A stretch of 64,000 nt of DNA. Origin: Pseudoxanthomonas sp. CF125. GTDB lineage: Bacteria > Pseudomonadota > Gammaproteobacteria > Xanthomonadales > Xanthomonadaceae. Positions 15,376 to 22,467 of the stretch are shown one piece after another. The translations under genes and the position numbers were made by a program. The stretch lies in contig NZ_FNLD01000002.1 in the NCBI RefSeq assembly GCF_900104085.1, positions 372,001 to 436,000 of the forward strand, written 5' to 3'. How positions within the stretch are numbered: the stretch's first letter is position 1; each line of letters starts with the position of its first letter. The notes beneath the pieces were generated by a model that worked only from the letters and a program-made list of their open reading frames with translations, was not told the origin of the DNA and did not search any database.

Positions 15376-17058
15376 ATGACCGTACGACAGAAAATCTTAG
15401 AAATGCCGAATGCTAGTCAGGACGAGACTCCGATTGTATCGGTCTCCCATACTGGAGTAGTGGTCATTGTGGGGTCCAACGGCTCCGGCAAGAGCCGCTT
15501 GGGGAGTTGGTTGGAGAACCCAACAGTGCAAGCCGCCGCGGCGCCACCGGCTTTTGGCAACATGGACCGGCTTGCCTACCGAGTTGGCGCGCAGCGATTG
15601 CTCGCTTTACCGGAGCAGGCGCAACGTGTGGCTCCAGAGCGAGCTCAAGAGATCCTATTGCAAGGCAATGAAATGACCAACGGGCCGAGCCGAGTACAGG
15701 GCGATGCCGTAGTCGGCCAGCTCAACGATTTTGGTCCACTACTGAATGCCCTCTATGCACAGCGAGTCAGAGTTAGAGATCAATACTTCGTGCTCGCCCA
15801 ACAAGCAGGTGGCCCGCCTGGCCCAGCACCATCCGACGCTTTGGATCGGTTGCGGAGCATTTGGATGCAAGTGTTTCCTGAGCGCGAGTTGATCATACAA
15901 GATCATGCCGTTAGCGCGCGATCGCCCGGTAACGATTCAACGTACTCAGCGTCAAAGATGAGCGATGGTGAGCGTGTGGGATTCTATTTGATAGGGCATG
16001 TATTGCTGGCTCCGGAGAATCTAAGAATAGTCATCGATGAGCCCGAGCTGCATCTTCACCCCAGCATTCAAGCAAACTTGTGGAATGCCCTCGAAGCGGA
16101 GCGCCCTGATTGCGCCTTTATCTATATCACCCATGATCTAGGTTTTGCCGCCAGCCGAGCAGAAGCAGCGATAGTAGTATTGCAGGACTATTTGCCTCCG
16201 AACCCCAATAATCGCGTTGCGATGGGTCCGCCACCTGACGCAGCAGGTACCTGGAAATGGCGCTCGGTGACCCGGGTGGAAGAGATTCCAGTCGATGTCG
16301 TTCTTAGAATCCTGGGGGCGCGGCGACCGACTGTTTTTGTAGAAGGAACGGCCGGGAGCTTGGACATTGCAGTTTATCAAGTGTTACTTCCCGATTTCTA
16401 TGTCGTGCCAGGCGGCAATTGTGAGCAAGTTCAAAAGTCAGTAAAGGCATTCAGAGCACAGAAGGCGTTGCATCATGTGGACGTGCAAGGAATCGTCGAT
16501 AGAGATGATCGAGATGCTGCGCAAATAGAAAGGTTGAGGGAGCAGCATGTTTTTACCCTGCCCGTGGCAGCCGTGGAAAATTTGTTGGCAGGAGAGGAAT
16601 GTCTAAGGGCTTTTATGGTCAGGTCAGATATCGCCGTTACTGATCATGTAGAGAAGCTGGGAGAAATCGCTTTGCGCGTTAACCGTGAAATGGCCAAGCT
16701 GCGCGACTGGGCAATTTCGGAGCGGGCACAGTATGCAATCAGAAGAAAGCTGCAGTCATTGCGTAGATCGGACGATACTCTTGCTTCGCTAGAGCACGCC
16801 ACCGGCAATGCGATTGCGTCGGCAGTTCCTGCTGATATTTACAGGGAGTCCGCTGAGGTCATCAATCAGGCGCTCGCAGATCCAACCTCATTGGATGCTG
16901 TTCTAGTTAATTTTCGTAACAAAGGCATCTTGTCTGAGGTGGCTAAGGTCTTCGGAACTAGTCGAAAGATGTACGTCCAATCTGTCATCGATTTGCTGCG
17001 CACAAATGGGGATCTATGGACGCTATTACGTGCGAAGGTACCGCTTCCTCCGGCATAA
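15376..17058 (+). CDS. AAA ATPase fused to DUF4435 (PARIS-like, AriA-AriB in one chain)
   Basis: A 560-residue protein. The ABC/SMC-like ATPase half has Walker A GSNGSGKS (residues 33-40), signature SKMSDGERVGFY (about 193-204), Walker B LRIVIDEPELHLHP and the H-loop YITHD. From about residue 315 a DUF4435/TOPRIM-like half begins with PTVFVEGTAGSLDI (acidic Glu), continues with YVVPGGNCEQVQKSV, then GIVDRDDRD (about 373-381, the acidic metal-binding pair) and VAAVENLL. AriA (AAA) and AriB (DUF4435, TOPRIM nuclease) are the two proteins of the PARIS anti-phage system; as I recall, single-chain fusions are known. By analogy the ATPase would sense a phage protein and release the nuclease half. 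It lies alone between repeats. An OLD-family nuclease is the main alternative. Confidence 0.72.
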   Translation: MTVRQKILEMPNASQDETPIVSVSHTGVVVIVGSNGSGKSRLGSWLENPTVQAAAAPPAFGNMDRLAYRVGAQRLLALPEQAQRVAPERAQEILLQGNEMTNGPSRVQGDAVVGQLNDFGPLLNALYAQRVRVRDQYFVLAQQAGGPPGPAPSDALDRLRSIWMQVFPERELIIQDHAVSARSPGNDSTYSASKMSDGERVGFYLIGHVLLAPENLRIVIDEPELHLHPSIQANLWNALEAERPDCAFIYITHDLGFAASRAEAAIVVLQDYLPPNPNNRVAMGPPPDAAGTWKWRSVTRVEEIPVDVVLRILGARRPTVFVEGTAGSLDIAVYQVLLPDFYVVPGGNCEQVQKSVKAFRAQKALHHVDVQGIVDRDDRDAAQIERLREQHVFTLPVAAVENLLAGEECLRAFMVRSDIAVTDHVEKLGEIALRVNREMAKLRDWAISERAQYAIRRKLQSLRRSDDTLASLEHATGNAIASAVPADIYRESAEVINQALADPTSLDAVLVNFRNKGILSEVAKVFGTSRKMYVQSVIDLLRTNGDLWTLLRAKVPLPPA

Positions 17059-17137
17059 AGGCAGGTAGCCAACGCTGCTCGGGTACGACCTTTGACCTTA
17101 TCCGGGCTGTTCGCTTAAACACCCAGGGGGAGCATTG

Positions 17138-17929
17138 ATGAGAAAGAATTTTCCAGCGGACTGGGCATTTGGTATAAAAGGGGCTATCGAGTCTGTAGTC
17201 CGCACAAATTTCCCCGAAAAGTTGCGGCTCTGGCCTGTAGTGCAAAATTTCAACTTTGAAGCGTACGGTGTTGGTAACAAGCACTTCGTCATGGTGTTGC
17301 GTGACAAACTCTCTGGGATTCCTTCTGGGCCAGGGACGCTCAAACCGTTTCCTGGATCTAACCATCCTGCGATACCGCCGACATTAGATAACATCGTTAG
17401 CTGGATGGACTACCTCGACACACAGTTCCAACTCCGTCCAGCCGATATAGCAATGATCTTGCCCATCTACGACTGTGGAAAGAATGATGCTGGAGGTGAC
17501 TATCAGATGTTCACCGTGGCTGAGGCCCAGATGTGGGACTTGCAGCTAACAACAGGAATCGCCAGGCAGAAAACTACTGTTCTCGCACCGGTCGGGCCTG
17601 CGCCAGCGCAGCCAGCCAGCATTACTTACAACATAAATGGGACAAACTCGCGAGTTAATATCAACTCTAGCGACTCTTCCGTAAATATCGCTGAAACGAA
17701 CTCCACCATGGCGTTCGATGAGCTAATAGAGGCTATTAAAACTGCTTCGACGGATTCACAGCGTATTGATGCAATGGTCGCCTCAGTAGAAGATATGAAA
17801 CGATCGGTAGGCACTGACTCGTTCATCGAGAAGTATACGTATTTTATGGGTAATCTTGCTGATCACATGCAGATATTCGGCGTTTTGTCGGCCCCATTCT
17901 TGCCGGCCATCGCAAAGTTTCTAAGTTGA
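17138..17929 (+). CDS. Hypothetical protein with an Asn/Ser-rich beta-repeat linker
   Basis: A 263-residue protein of unrecognised family. The N-terminal 150 residues look globular (LRLWPVVQNFNFEAYGVGNK, FVMVLRDKLSG, DIAMILPIYDCGKNDAGG). Between about 165 and 195 there is an unusual low-complexity segment with alternating N, S, V and I (TYNINGTNSRVNINSSDSSV). The C-terminus is helical and ends with a hydrophobic helix (FGVLSAPFLPAIAKFL). The NGxNSxVNxxSxDSSxN pattern recalls linkers in some abortive-infection proteins such as AbiTii relatives. ATG 17138 has GGGGGAG seven bases upstream. It follows the PARIS-like gene by 79 bases and may belong to the same defence unit. GC is low. Confidence 0.6.
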   Translation: MRKNFPADWAFGIKGAIESVVRTNFPEKLRLWPVVQNFNFEAYGVGNKHFVMVLRDKLSGIPSGPGTLKPFPGSNHPAIPPTLDNIVSWMDYLDTQFQLRPADIAMILPIYDCGKNDAGGDYQMFTVAEAQMWDLQLTTGIARQKTTVLAPVGPAPAQPASITYNINGTNSRVNINSSDSSVNIAETNSTMAFDELIEAIKTASTDSQRIDAMVASVEDMKRSVGTDSFIEKYTYFMGNLADHMQIFGVLSAPFLPAIAKFLS

Positions 17930-18213
17930 AACCCTAAGCCGCTTTTTCCAACTTATGTTCGTAAGCCCATAGGCTGCGGTAAACGGTAGGCGTACCGCAT
18001 CGTTCGTGCGGATATGCCTGCTATTGATGCCGTTCGTTGCGCTCACTGCATCCTACGCGCTGGCGAAGATCGGCCGATTAGAAAAACGGGGTCAGGGCCG
18101 GAGGCTGGGTTAGCTTCATCAACCCAGCGCTTCTCTAGAACTGTGAGTTGACATTACATCTCCACCTTCTCAAACTCACTTCCAAGGAGCGTTGAAACTC
18201 CTCATGTAGCGGT

Positions 18214-18243
18214 ACCCACCTCCGTCAATCTGGTGGGTTTTTT
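18214..18243 (+). terminator. Rho-independent terminator
   Basis: ACCCACC (18214-18220) pairs with GGTGGGT (18232-18238) around an 11-base loop and is followed by six T residues. It ends the non-coding stretch 17930-18213, which otherwise contains only half-copies of the GGGGTCAGGG and AGGCTGGGTTAGC repeats and a TTGACA box at 18148. A short untranslated transcript between that box and this terminator is possible. Confidence 0.65.
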
Positions 18244-18280
18244 GTGCCCGAGTCTTGGGCGCAACCGGCGCAACGTTCCG

Positions 18281-18382
18281 CGTCGGGAGGGCGGCTGAAT
18301 ACAACACCCGCAAGGGGAATAAGCCCGCCGGCTACATGCGGTTTCAACCCTCCCGACACCTTGCGCGCGCCTGCGCGCAAGG
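18281..18382 (+). ncRNA. Candidate structured leader upstream of the XAC0095-like gene
   Basis: GTCGGGAGGG (18281-18290) pairs perfectly with CCCTCCCGAC (18348-18357), closing a 57-base domain rich in short GC pairings. It is followed at once by a second perfect hairpin, CCTTGCGCGC-GCCT-GCGCGCAAGG (18359-18382). The 3' stem ends about 30 bases before the start codon. The compactness suggests a folded 5' untranslated element rather than chance, but I matched it to no known riboswitch or ribozyme, and other copies of the downstream gene lack it. Confidence 0.4.
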
Positions 18383-18413
18383 CATTCCATCGCGAACAAG
18401 AAAGGAGACCGTC

Positions 18414-18641
18414 ATGCGCCAAGGAACGCCATGCGAGCCCGGCTATTTCCTGCCGGAAGAAGCCCACCAGCAACTGCAATCCCTCTGCCACTACCTGCAC
18501 CTGCTGGCCGAACTCAGCCAACCCGAACACACCAACCCCGACGCCCTCATCCTGCCCCGCGCCGGCCTGGCCCACTGCTTCACCCAACTGGCCGAAGCCG
18601 CCGACCAGATCGTGGCCACCACCACCTTCCGACCCGGGTAG
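18414..18641 (+). CDS. XAC0095-family small protein
   Basis: A 75-residue protein, MRQGTPCEPGYFLPEEAHQQ followed by a helical LQSLCHYLHLLAELSQ and a C-terminal HCFTQLAEAADQIVATT helix. The YFLPEEAHQQLQ...YLHLLAELSQP core matches what I know as the XAC0095 family, restricted to xanthomonads and of unknown function. A GGAGACC ribosome-binding site precedes the ATG. It is the only intact copy in the window; degraded copies lie at 25439-25620, 34820-34882 and 47207-47275, and a 5' fragment at 30418. Its 3' end runs into a repeated module that ends in an integron-type core, so the gene looks like part of a dispersed mobile or duplicated unit. Confidence 0.78.
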   Translation: MRQGTPCEPGYFLPEEAHQQLQSLCHYLHLLAELSQPEHTNPDALILPRAGLAHCFTQLAEAADQIVATTTFRPG

Positions 18642-18663
18642 CGCGCGCCAGGCCAAGCCTTCG

Positions 18664-18775
18664 CGATACCACCGTAGTCCCTTGTGCCGTATAGGCAAAG
18701 TTCGATTGACGGCCCTCCCAGGCCACACCCACAATCCGCACTACACTCCACTTTGGGGTCTAATCGTAGTTGGCC
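18664..18775 (+). other. attI/promoter-like module, copy 1
   Basis: A repeated block present four times in the window. Features in order: GCGATACCACCG, a TTGTGCCGTATAGGCAAAG segment, a TTGACG box (18706-18711) with CACAAT 18 bases later as a possible -10, a CTCCACTTTGGGG hairpin, and the end TCTAATCGTAGTTGGCC, where GTTGGCC (18769-18775) fits the GTTRRRY recombination core. The coding sequence of a cassette-like gene starts four bases later. The combination of promoter and one-sided core is what an integron attI/Pc region looks like, but no integrase gene is nearby. Confidence 0.55.
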
Positions 18776-18778
18776 ATT

Positions 18779-19159
18779 GTGAAAGTTGACTGCCCTCATT
18801 GTGAAAAGCCGGGAATCTCCCTAATCGATAAATTTCGATCTGTTCCTCACAATCCCGCAGTGTGCTCTGTGTGTAAGCAGCTTAGCTCCCAACTTCTATG
18901 GCCCACACGCTTGGTCGGAGGCGTTTTGGGGGCTGCGCCCTTTTGGGGGCTGCTCGTATTCATTTTCTGGGGTTGGGTGCCGCTGGTCGCTATCCTGAGC
19001 ACGGCCACACTGCTCATCTTTGCTCTCCTTTGGTTTCTCCCATTGCGCCCGCAATCGGAAGGTGACGTAAAAGCCGCAAAGAGGGCATGGCTTTACTACA
19101 CATTATTCATTGTGCTTTTGTTCGCAGCCGCTGCCATTTACAGCTGGACCAACGGCTAA
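18779..19159 (+). CDS. Cassette protein: zinc-ribbon plus membrane helices
   Basis: About 126 residues from GTG 18779 (MKVDCPHCEKPGISLIDKFR). The N-terminus has CPHC and CSVC pairs spaced like a zinc ribbon (CPHC-N25-CSVC), followed by two close hydrophobic segments (VGGVLGAAPFWGLLVFIFWG, LVAILSTATLLIFALLWFL) and a third near the C-terminus (LYYTLFIVLLFAAAAIYS). Function unknown; it is a typical integron cassette product. A TTG at 18770 within the recombination core is a weaker alternative start. The stop codon lies inside the attC that follows, as usual for cassettes. No separate ribosome-binding site is visible, so expression would depend on the upstream module. Confidence 0.65.
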   Translation: MKVDCPHCEKPGISLIDKFRSVPHNPAVCSVCKQLSSQLLWPTRLVGGVLGAAPFWGLLVFIFWGWVPLVAILSTATLLIFALLWFLPLRPQSEGDVKAAKRAWLYYTLFIVLLFAAAAIYSWTNG

Positions 19160-19213
19160 CAATTCATTCAAGCCGAACCCGCTTCGCGGGTCGGCCTAAT
19201 TCAGGCGTTAGGC
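19154..19213 (+). other. attC site 1
   Basis: A 60-base imperfect palindrome from GGCTAAC to GTTAGGC (19207-19213), containing AATTCATTCAAGCCGA and the hairpin CCCGC-TTC-GCGGG. The ends fit RYYYAAC/GTTRRRY. It separates two cassette genes. Same family as the sites at 19621, 21858, 22371 and 35465. Confidence 0.85.
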
Positions 19214-19218
19214 GGCTT

Positions 19219-19626
19219 ATGACACTTCCACGCAGCTTGATCAGCGCAGGCTTTTTCTCCTGGCTCGACAGCGCACTGTCTCAGCCCATACCTGCTCGCA
19301 CAGAAGCCTTCCACTTCAACCTCTACGAGGGCGCGGACTCTGTTCACGTGCAGCTCGTCGGAACGGAGGCATTTCTTCCCGGGGCAAATCCGAGCACAGA
19401 CTACTGGCCTTCTGCCGAGACGTTCTCTACGGGCGAGGATATCTTTGAGGTTCCTTTTACAGTGGCCGGTCCCGACTGGCGGGCATGGCTTAAGACGCTG
19501 ATTGATTTGGTTAATTCATACATTGCCGATGGCTCCAAGTCGGGCATACTTCGCAGCAGAATGGGTGTCGGGATCGGCTTCGTAGATGGAGATATGCATG
19601 TTCTATGGCATCGCGACGCCGCCTGA
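19219..19626 (+). CDS. Cassette-encoded hypothetical protein
   Basis: A 135-residue protein, MTLPRSLISAGFFSWLDSAL at the N-terminus, then FHFNLYEGADSVHVQLVGTE, a central DYWPSAETFSTGEDIFEVPF and WRAWLKTLIDLVNSYIADG. The alternating strands and C-terminal GVGIGFVDGDMHVLWHRDA resemble small immunity-type or enzyme-inhibitor proteins that are common in integron cassettes, but I recognise no family. The ATG lies six bases after the GTTAGGC core of attC 1, and the stop codon is within attC 2, so it is a single-gene cassette. It is in the same orientation as its neighbours. Confidence 0.7.
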   Translation: MTLPRSLISAGFFSWLDSALSQPIPARTEAFHFNLYEGADSVHVQLVGTEAFLPGANPSTDYWPSAETFSTGEDIFEVPFTVAGPDWRAWLKTLIDLVNSYIADGSKSGILRSRMGVGIGFVDGDMHVLWHRDAA

Positions 19627-19680
19627 CAAATCATTCAAGCCGAGCCCGCTTCGCGGGTCGGCTTAAACCAGGCGTTAGCT
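19621..19680 (+). other. attC site 2
   Basis: Runs from GCCTGAC to GTTAGCT (19674-19680) with the internal hairpin GCCCGCTTCGCGGGTCGGC. It includes the last codons of the preceding cassette gene. The core is followed by GCCTTGGGAC and the next cassette. Confidence 0.85.
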
Positions 19681-19706
19681 GCCTTGGGACAGACAATGGA
19701 GGTCAC

Positions 19707-19931
19707 ATGAAATTGTTTGCTGCTCTCCTCATTTCTTCGTTCGTCCTCGGGTCGAGTGCCGCCATGGCCTGCGGCACTCACCCGCCTGCTGTTCAAAGCA
19801 AAATCGACGCGACGGAGCTGGCGGAGCTTCGGGCACTTGCATCGGCTGCGGCCCGCGACGCGGACCAGATCGTGAAAAACGGAGTCAGAGTACGTTTTCC
19901 AAAGAAAGGCACTCTGCCCCCGTTTTTGTAA
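19707..19931 (+). pseudogene. Cassette secreted protein truncated by a palindromic repeat
   Basis: The frame starts [20 protein letters not shown], a clear Sec signal peptide with Cys in ACGTHPPAV near the cleavage site, and continues [20 protein letters not shown]. From residue 56 the coding sequence is the GGAGTCAGAG hairpin element (19874-19928), which supplies the last 19 residues ([16 protein letters not shown]) and the stop. No attC follows before the FKBP gene, so the insertion seems to have removed the natural 3' end of the cassette together with its recombination site. The 74-residue product may be non-functional. AATGGAGG precedes the ATG. Confidence 0.6.
19874..19928. repeat. GGAGTCAGAG hairpin element inside a cassette gene
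   Basis: AAAAACGGAGTCAGAGTACG pairs with GGCACTCTGCCCCCGTTTTT across a short loop (TTTTCCAAAGAAA). Same family as 13330, 13432, 15080 and 39710. Its position defines the 3' truncation of the upstream cassette gene. Confidence 0.85.
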
Positions 19932-19972
19932 ACTACGAGCTACGAACCTCCAAGCCCCACAAGGAACCTCTC

Positions 19973-20326
19973 ATGGCTCTCAGCACTATGGCCTCCGGCC
20001 TGCAATTCGAAGATACCGTCGTCGGCACCGGCGCCGAGGCCACGCCTGGCCGCAATGTCACCGTGCACTACACAGGTTGGCTTTACGAGAACGGCGAACA
20101 GGGCGCCAAATTCGATTCCAGCAAGGATCGTGGCGAACCCTTCATATTCCCGCTCGGCGCCGGCATGGTCATCAAGGGCTGGGACGAAGGCGTGCAGGGC
20201 ATGAAGGAAGGAGGCCAGCGCACGCTGATCATCCCAGCCAACCTCGGCTACGGCGCACGCGGCGCCGGTGGCGTCATCCCACCCAATGCCACGTTGAAGT
20301 TCGACGTCGAACTGCTGGGAGCCTGA
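19973..20326 (+). CDS. FKBP-type peptidyl-prolyl cis-trans isomerase
   Basis: A 117-residue single-domain FKBP that isomerises Xaa-Pro bonds. It shows the canonical order [68 protein letters not shown] and TLKFDVELL. The binding-pocket residues (Tyr in HYTG, Asp in FDSS, Phe in FIFPLG, Val-Ile in VIKGW, Trp, Tyr in LGYG) are all present, so it should be active. No signal peptide is visible, so it is probably cytoplasmic. AAGGAACC precedes the ATG. GC content returns to the chromosomal level here, indicating that it is resident rather than a cassette. Confidence 0.92.
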   Translation: MALSTMASGLQFEDTVVGTGAEATPGRNVTVHYTGWLYENGEQGAKFDSSKDRGEPFIFPLGAGMVIKGWDEGVQGMKEGGQRTLIIPANLGYGARGAGGVIPPNATLKFDVELLGA

Positions 20327-20460
20327 CCCCTACCGTTTCTCCCGCAACGCGAGTAAGGCCGGTCAACAGCGCTCACGGGTTTGCGGCTTTGTCCGTGGCA
20401 GGTCAAGACCACGCTCCGCGACTGGCCAGCGACCTATAAATCACCGTTTTCCTGAGGGGG

Positions 20461-21486
20461 ATGAAAATGAAAGCAGTGTCGCAATGGATGCTACTGGCCG
20501 TGGTTTGTCTGTCCGTCAGCGTGGAGGCAGCCGAGATTCCGGCCGGACTGCCCGAGCTGGAGATGCGCAGCGCGATCGAGCGGCAGGCCTCTGAAATGTA
20601 TGCAGCAGGTGACCTGCGCGCGTTGGACGCCCGCAGCGATGCCTATGTGGACGATGGGGTACGGACGTCGAGCGGACTCTGGGTCAGCGGTATCTTCGCA
20701 AGCGGCGTGGAAAGCGCAATCGTTGATCCCAGGCCCAGCGACAGCGCTGGCTGGGACGCGCTTGAGCGGCGGGTCAAGGAATGGGCCAAGGATTCTCCGC
20801 AATCGCCGCTTGCACATCTGATGGTGGCCGAGACCATTTCCCGGCGTGCCTGGAGCATCCGCGGAGGTGGGTTCGCGCATACCGTCGCGCCTGACGCGTG
20901 GGCACCGTTTCGCAAGCATCTGGAGCGGGCGCGGAAATACCTGGTGTCGAAGGAGAAGGTGGCCTCCGGTCATCCGCAGTACTACGCAACGCTGGTCGGG
21001 CTCGACACCGCACTCAACGTTGGTGATGCGCAGGTACGCAAGGATTTCGATGCCGGCGTGCATCGCTACCCCAACTACTATCCGCTGTATTTCGCCATGC
21101 TCAACCACCTGATGCCGAAGTGGCATGGCGGGCCCGGCGAAATCGAGACGTTCGCAAAGGCGGCGGTCGATGCGACCCGCGACCTAGAAGGCGAAGGCAT
21201 GTACGCCCGCATCTACTGGTTCGCAGCCCAGAACGGCTATGACGACACGCTGTTCCTCGCATCGTTCGCACGTTGGGACCGCATGCGCGCCGGCTTCGAG
21301 GACGTGATCGCCCGCTATCCGGATCAATGGAACCTGCAGAATTACGCACATTTTGCCTGCCAGGCCGGCGATGCCGAGACCGTCGCCAAGTTGCTGCCGC
21401 GTTTGCAGTCGCCGTTACCGTCGGCGTGGCAAGGCCGCGCCTCGTTCGCCGAATGCCGCCGCCTCGCCGGGCAGCTGAGCACCTGA
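20461..21486 (+). CDS. Secreted DUF4034-like protein
   Basis: A 341-residue exported protein. A signal peptide (MLLAVVCLSVSVEAA, cleaving near AEIPAG) is followed by a helical, TPR-like region: EMRSAIERQASEMYAAGDLR, the WDALERRVKEWAKDSPQSPL helix, YYATLVGLDTALNVGDAQVR and YPNYYPLYFAMLNHLMPKWH. The last motif with a following GGPGEIETFA corresponds to the conserved part of DUF4034 proteins, whose function is unknown. It sits just before a second attI-like module and is probably resident. A start at 20461 (MKMKAVS) or 20467 is possible. Confidence 0.72.
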   Translation: MKMKAVSQWMLLAVVCLSVSVEAAEIPAGLPELEMRSAIERQASEMYAAGDLRALDARSDAYVDDGVRTSSGLWVSGIFASGVESAIVDPRPSDSAGWDALERRVKEWAKDSPQSPLAHLMVAETISRRAWSIRGGGFAHTVAPDAWAPFRKHLERARKYLVSKEKVASGHPQYYATLVGLDTALNVGDAQVRKDFDAGVHRYPNYYPLYFAMLNHLMPKWHGGPGEIETFAKAAVDATRDLEGEGMYARIYWFAAQNGYDDTLFLASFARWDRMRAGFEDVIARYPDQWNLQNYAHFACQAGDAETVAKLLPRLQSPLPSAWQGRASFAECRRLAGQLST

Positions 21487-21548
21487 AAGAACTGGACGGG
21501 CAGAAAGGTCCGCTATATCTATTGGTGCGGAAGCCCAACTTACTGCCA

Positions 21549-21651
21549 CAACCTCTTGTGCCGCGCGTAGACAAAGCCTGATTGACGAGCCTCCCAGACC
21601 ACACCCACAATCCGCGCTACACCCCACTTTGGGGTCTAATCGTAGTTAGGC
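21549..21651 (+). other. attI/promoter-like module, copy 2
   Basis: Same order as copy 1: CTTGTGCCGCGCGTAGACAA, TTGACG (21582-21587), CACCCACAATCCGCGCTACA, the hairpin CCCCACTTTGGGG, and TCTAATCGTAGTTAGGC with a perfect GTTAGGC core at 21645-21651. It starts a new run of cassettes (lipoprotein, DUF5990, 105-residue protein). Confidence 0.6.
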
Positions 21652-21668
21652 GGTGGGGAGGCATTACG

Positions 21669-21863
21669 GTGGTCAGAGCAGTCCTTATCTTCTGCGCGCT
21701 ACTTCTGTCAGCTTGCTCAGCAAAGTACTCGGCGCTTCCCCCTCCGCCAGAGCAGCCCAAAATCTTGGTCGATGATCCAAAGACATGTTGCGATGATCCT
21801 TGTGCCAAACCAAAGATTGACTCCGATGGCCACGACTCTGAGACACCGGGACCCGCAGCCTAA
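21669..21863 (+). CDS. Small cassette lipoprotein
   Basis: A 64-residue protein from GTG 21669, MVRAVLIFCALLLSACSAKY. The lipobox LSAC places the mature N-terminal Cys at about residue 16. The short mature part is Pro-rich (SALPPPPEQPKILVDDPKTC) and contains two further Cys (CCDDPC), reminiscent of small entry-exclusion or stress lipoproteins, but no family is recognised. The frame is open upstream through the attI-like module, so the GTG start is a choice based on the signal sequence. Its end overlaps attC site 3, as in other cassettes. Confidence 0.62.
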   Translation: MVRAVLIFCALLLSACSAKYSALPPPPEQPKILVDDPKTCCDDPCAKPKIDSDGHDSETPGPAA

Positions 21864-21947
21864 CAATTCATTCAAGCCGAGCCCTCTTCGCGGTCTCGGC
21901 ATACTTCAGCCGTCTCGTAGCGAGCCGGCTTAATTCAGGCGTTAGGC
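21858..21947 (+). other. attC site 3 (long)
   Basis: A 90-base site from GCCTAAC to GTTAGGC (21941-21947). It starts AATTCATTCAAGCCGAGCCC and ends CCGGCTTAATTCAGGC. Compared with the 60-base sites it has about 30 extra bases in the terminal loop (CATACTTCAGCCGTCTCGTA region). Confidence 0.85.
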
Positions 21948-21950
21948 GGC

Positions 21951-22376
21951 ATGAAACAAACATTGCGACTCCGGATCGTTGTGACTGAGCCACTCTCTGG
22001 GGTTTGGTTCGCCCTGCAACGCGGCAAGTCAGAGTTGGTTGCACCAACATCCCGTGCGCCCGAGCTGATCTTCGACTTTTCAGTTCTTGCTGACCTATCA
22101 AGTGACCCACCCAAGTTGACCGGCGAATTTACCCAAGGCCCGCCGGCCGCGCGGTTCATATACATCAACTCTGGTACCTATGCGGGCCAACCGGGGACAG
22201 TCTGGTCGCGTCGTGCCAAAGTGCCAATCACTGGCATCACAGCCCGGTTGGCCGACCAAGCCATCGCAACCGATGGTGTTCTCCAAGCTGTTGTTCGCGG
22301 CATCGCAAAGGATGGTGGACCGTTCTGCGCCTCTGTCCCACTACTGATGGATTGGGTGATCGTGCCTGCCGCCTAA
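21951..22376 (+). CDS. DUF5990-like cassette protein
   Basis: A 141-residue protein beginning MKQTLRLRIVVTEPLSGVWF and continuing FALQRGKSELVAPTSRAP, DFSVLADLSSDPPKLTGEFT, GPPAARFIYINSGTYAGQPG and SRRAKVPITGITARL. This matches my memory of the DUF5990 family, in which FxGPYVQGxxxxRFxYIxxGxxAG-type motifs recur; the function is unknown. The ATG follows the GTTAGGC core of attC 3 by three bases, and the stop codon is within attC 4, so it is a complete single-gene cassette. Orientation is the same as the whole array. Confidence 0.72.
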   Translation: MKQTLRLRIVVTEPLSGVWFALQRGKSELVAPTSRAPELIFDFSVLADLSSDPPKLTGEFTQGPPAARFIYINSGTYAGQPGTVWSRRAKVPITGITARLADQAIATDGVLQAVVRGIAKDGGPFCASVPLLMDWVIVPAA

Positions 22377-22429
22377 CAATTCGTTCAAGCCGAAGCCGCT
22401 TCGCGGGTCGGCTGTGTCAGGCATTAGGT
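22371..22429 (+). other. attC site 4 with mutated core
   Basis: GCCTAAC at 22371-22377, AATTCGTTCAAGCCGAAGCC, hairpin CCGCTTCGCGGGTCGG, and a right core that reads ATTAGGT instead of GTTAGGT (22423-22429). The G-to-A change hits the invariant G of GTTRRRY where recombination occurs and could block excision at this end. Confidence 0.78.
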
Positions 22430-22467
22430 CGCACCAACTCAATCTCCCGTTCCAAGAGACCCAGCTT

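Noticed and set aside
8700-18300. Prophage or integrative element
   Set aside because: The region is foreign in composition and rich in defence-type genes, but it has no integrase, phage structural gene, tRNA or direct-repeat ends that I could see.
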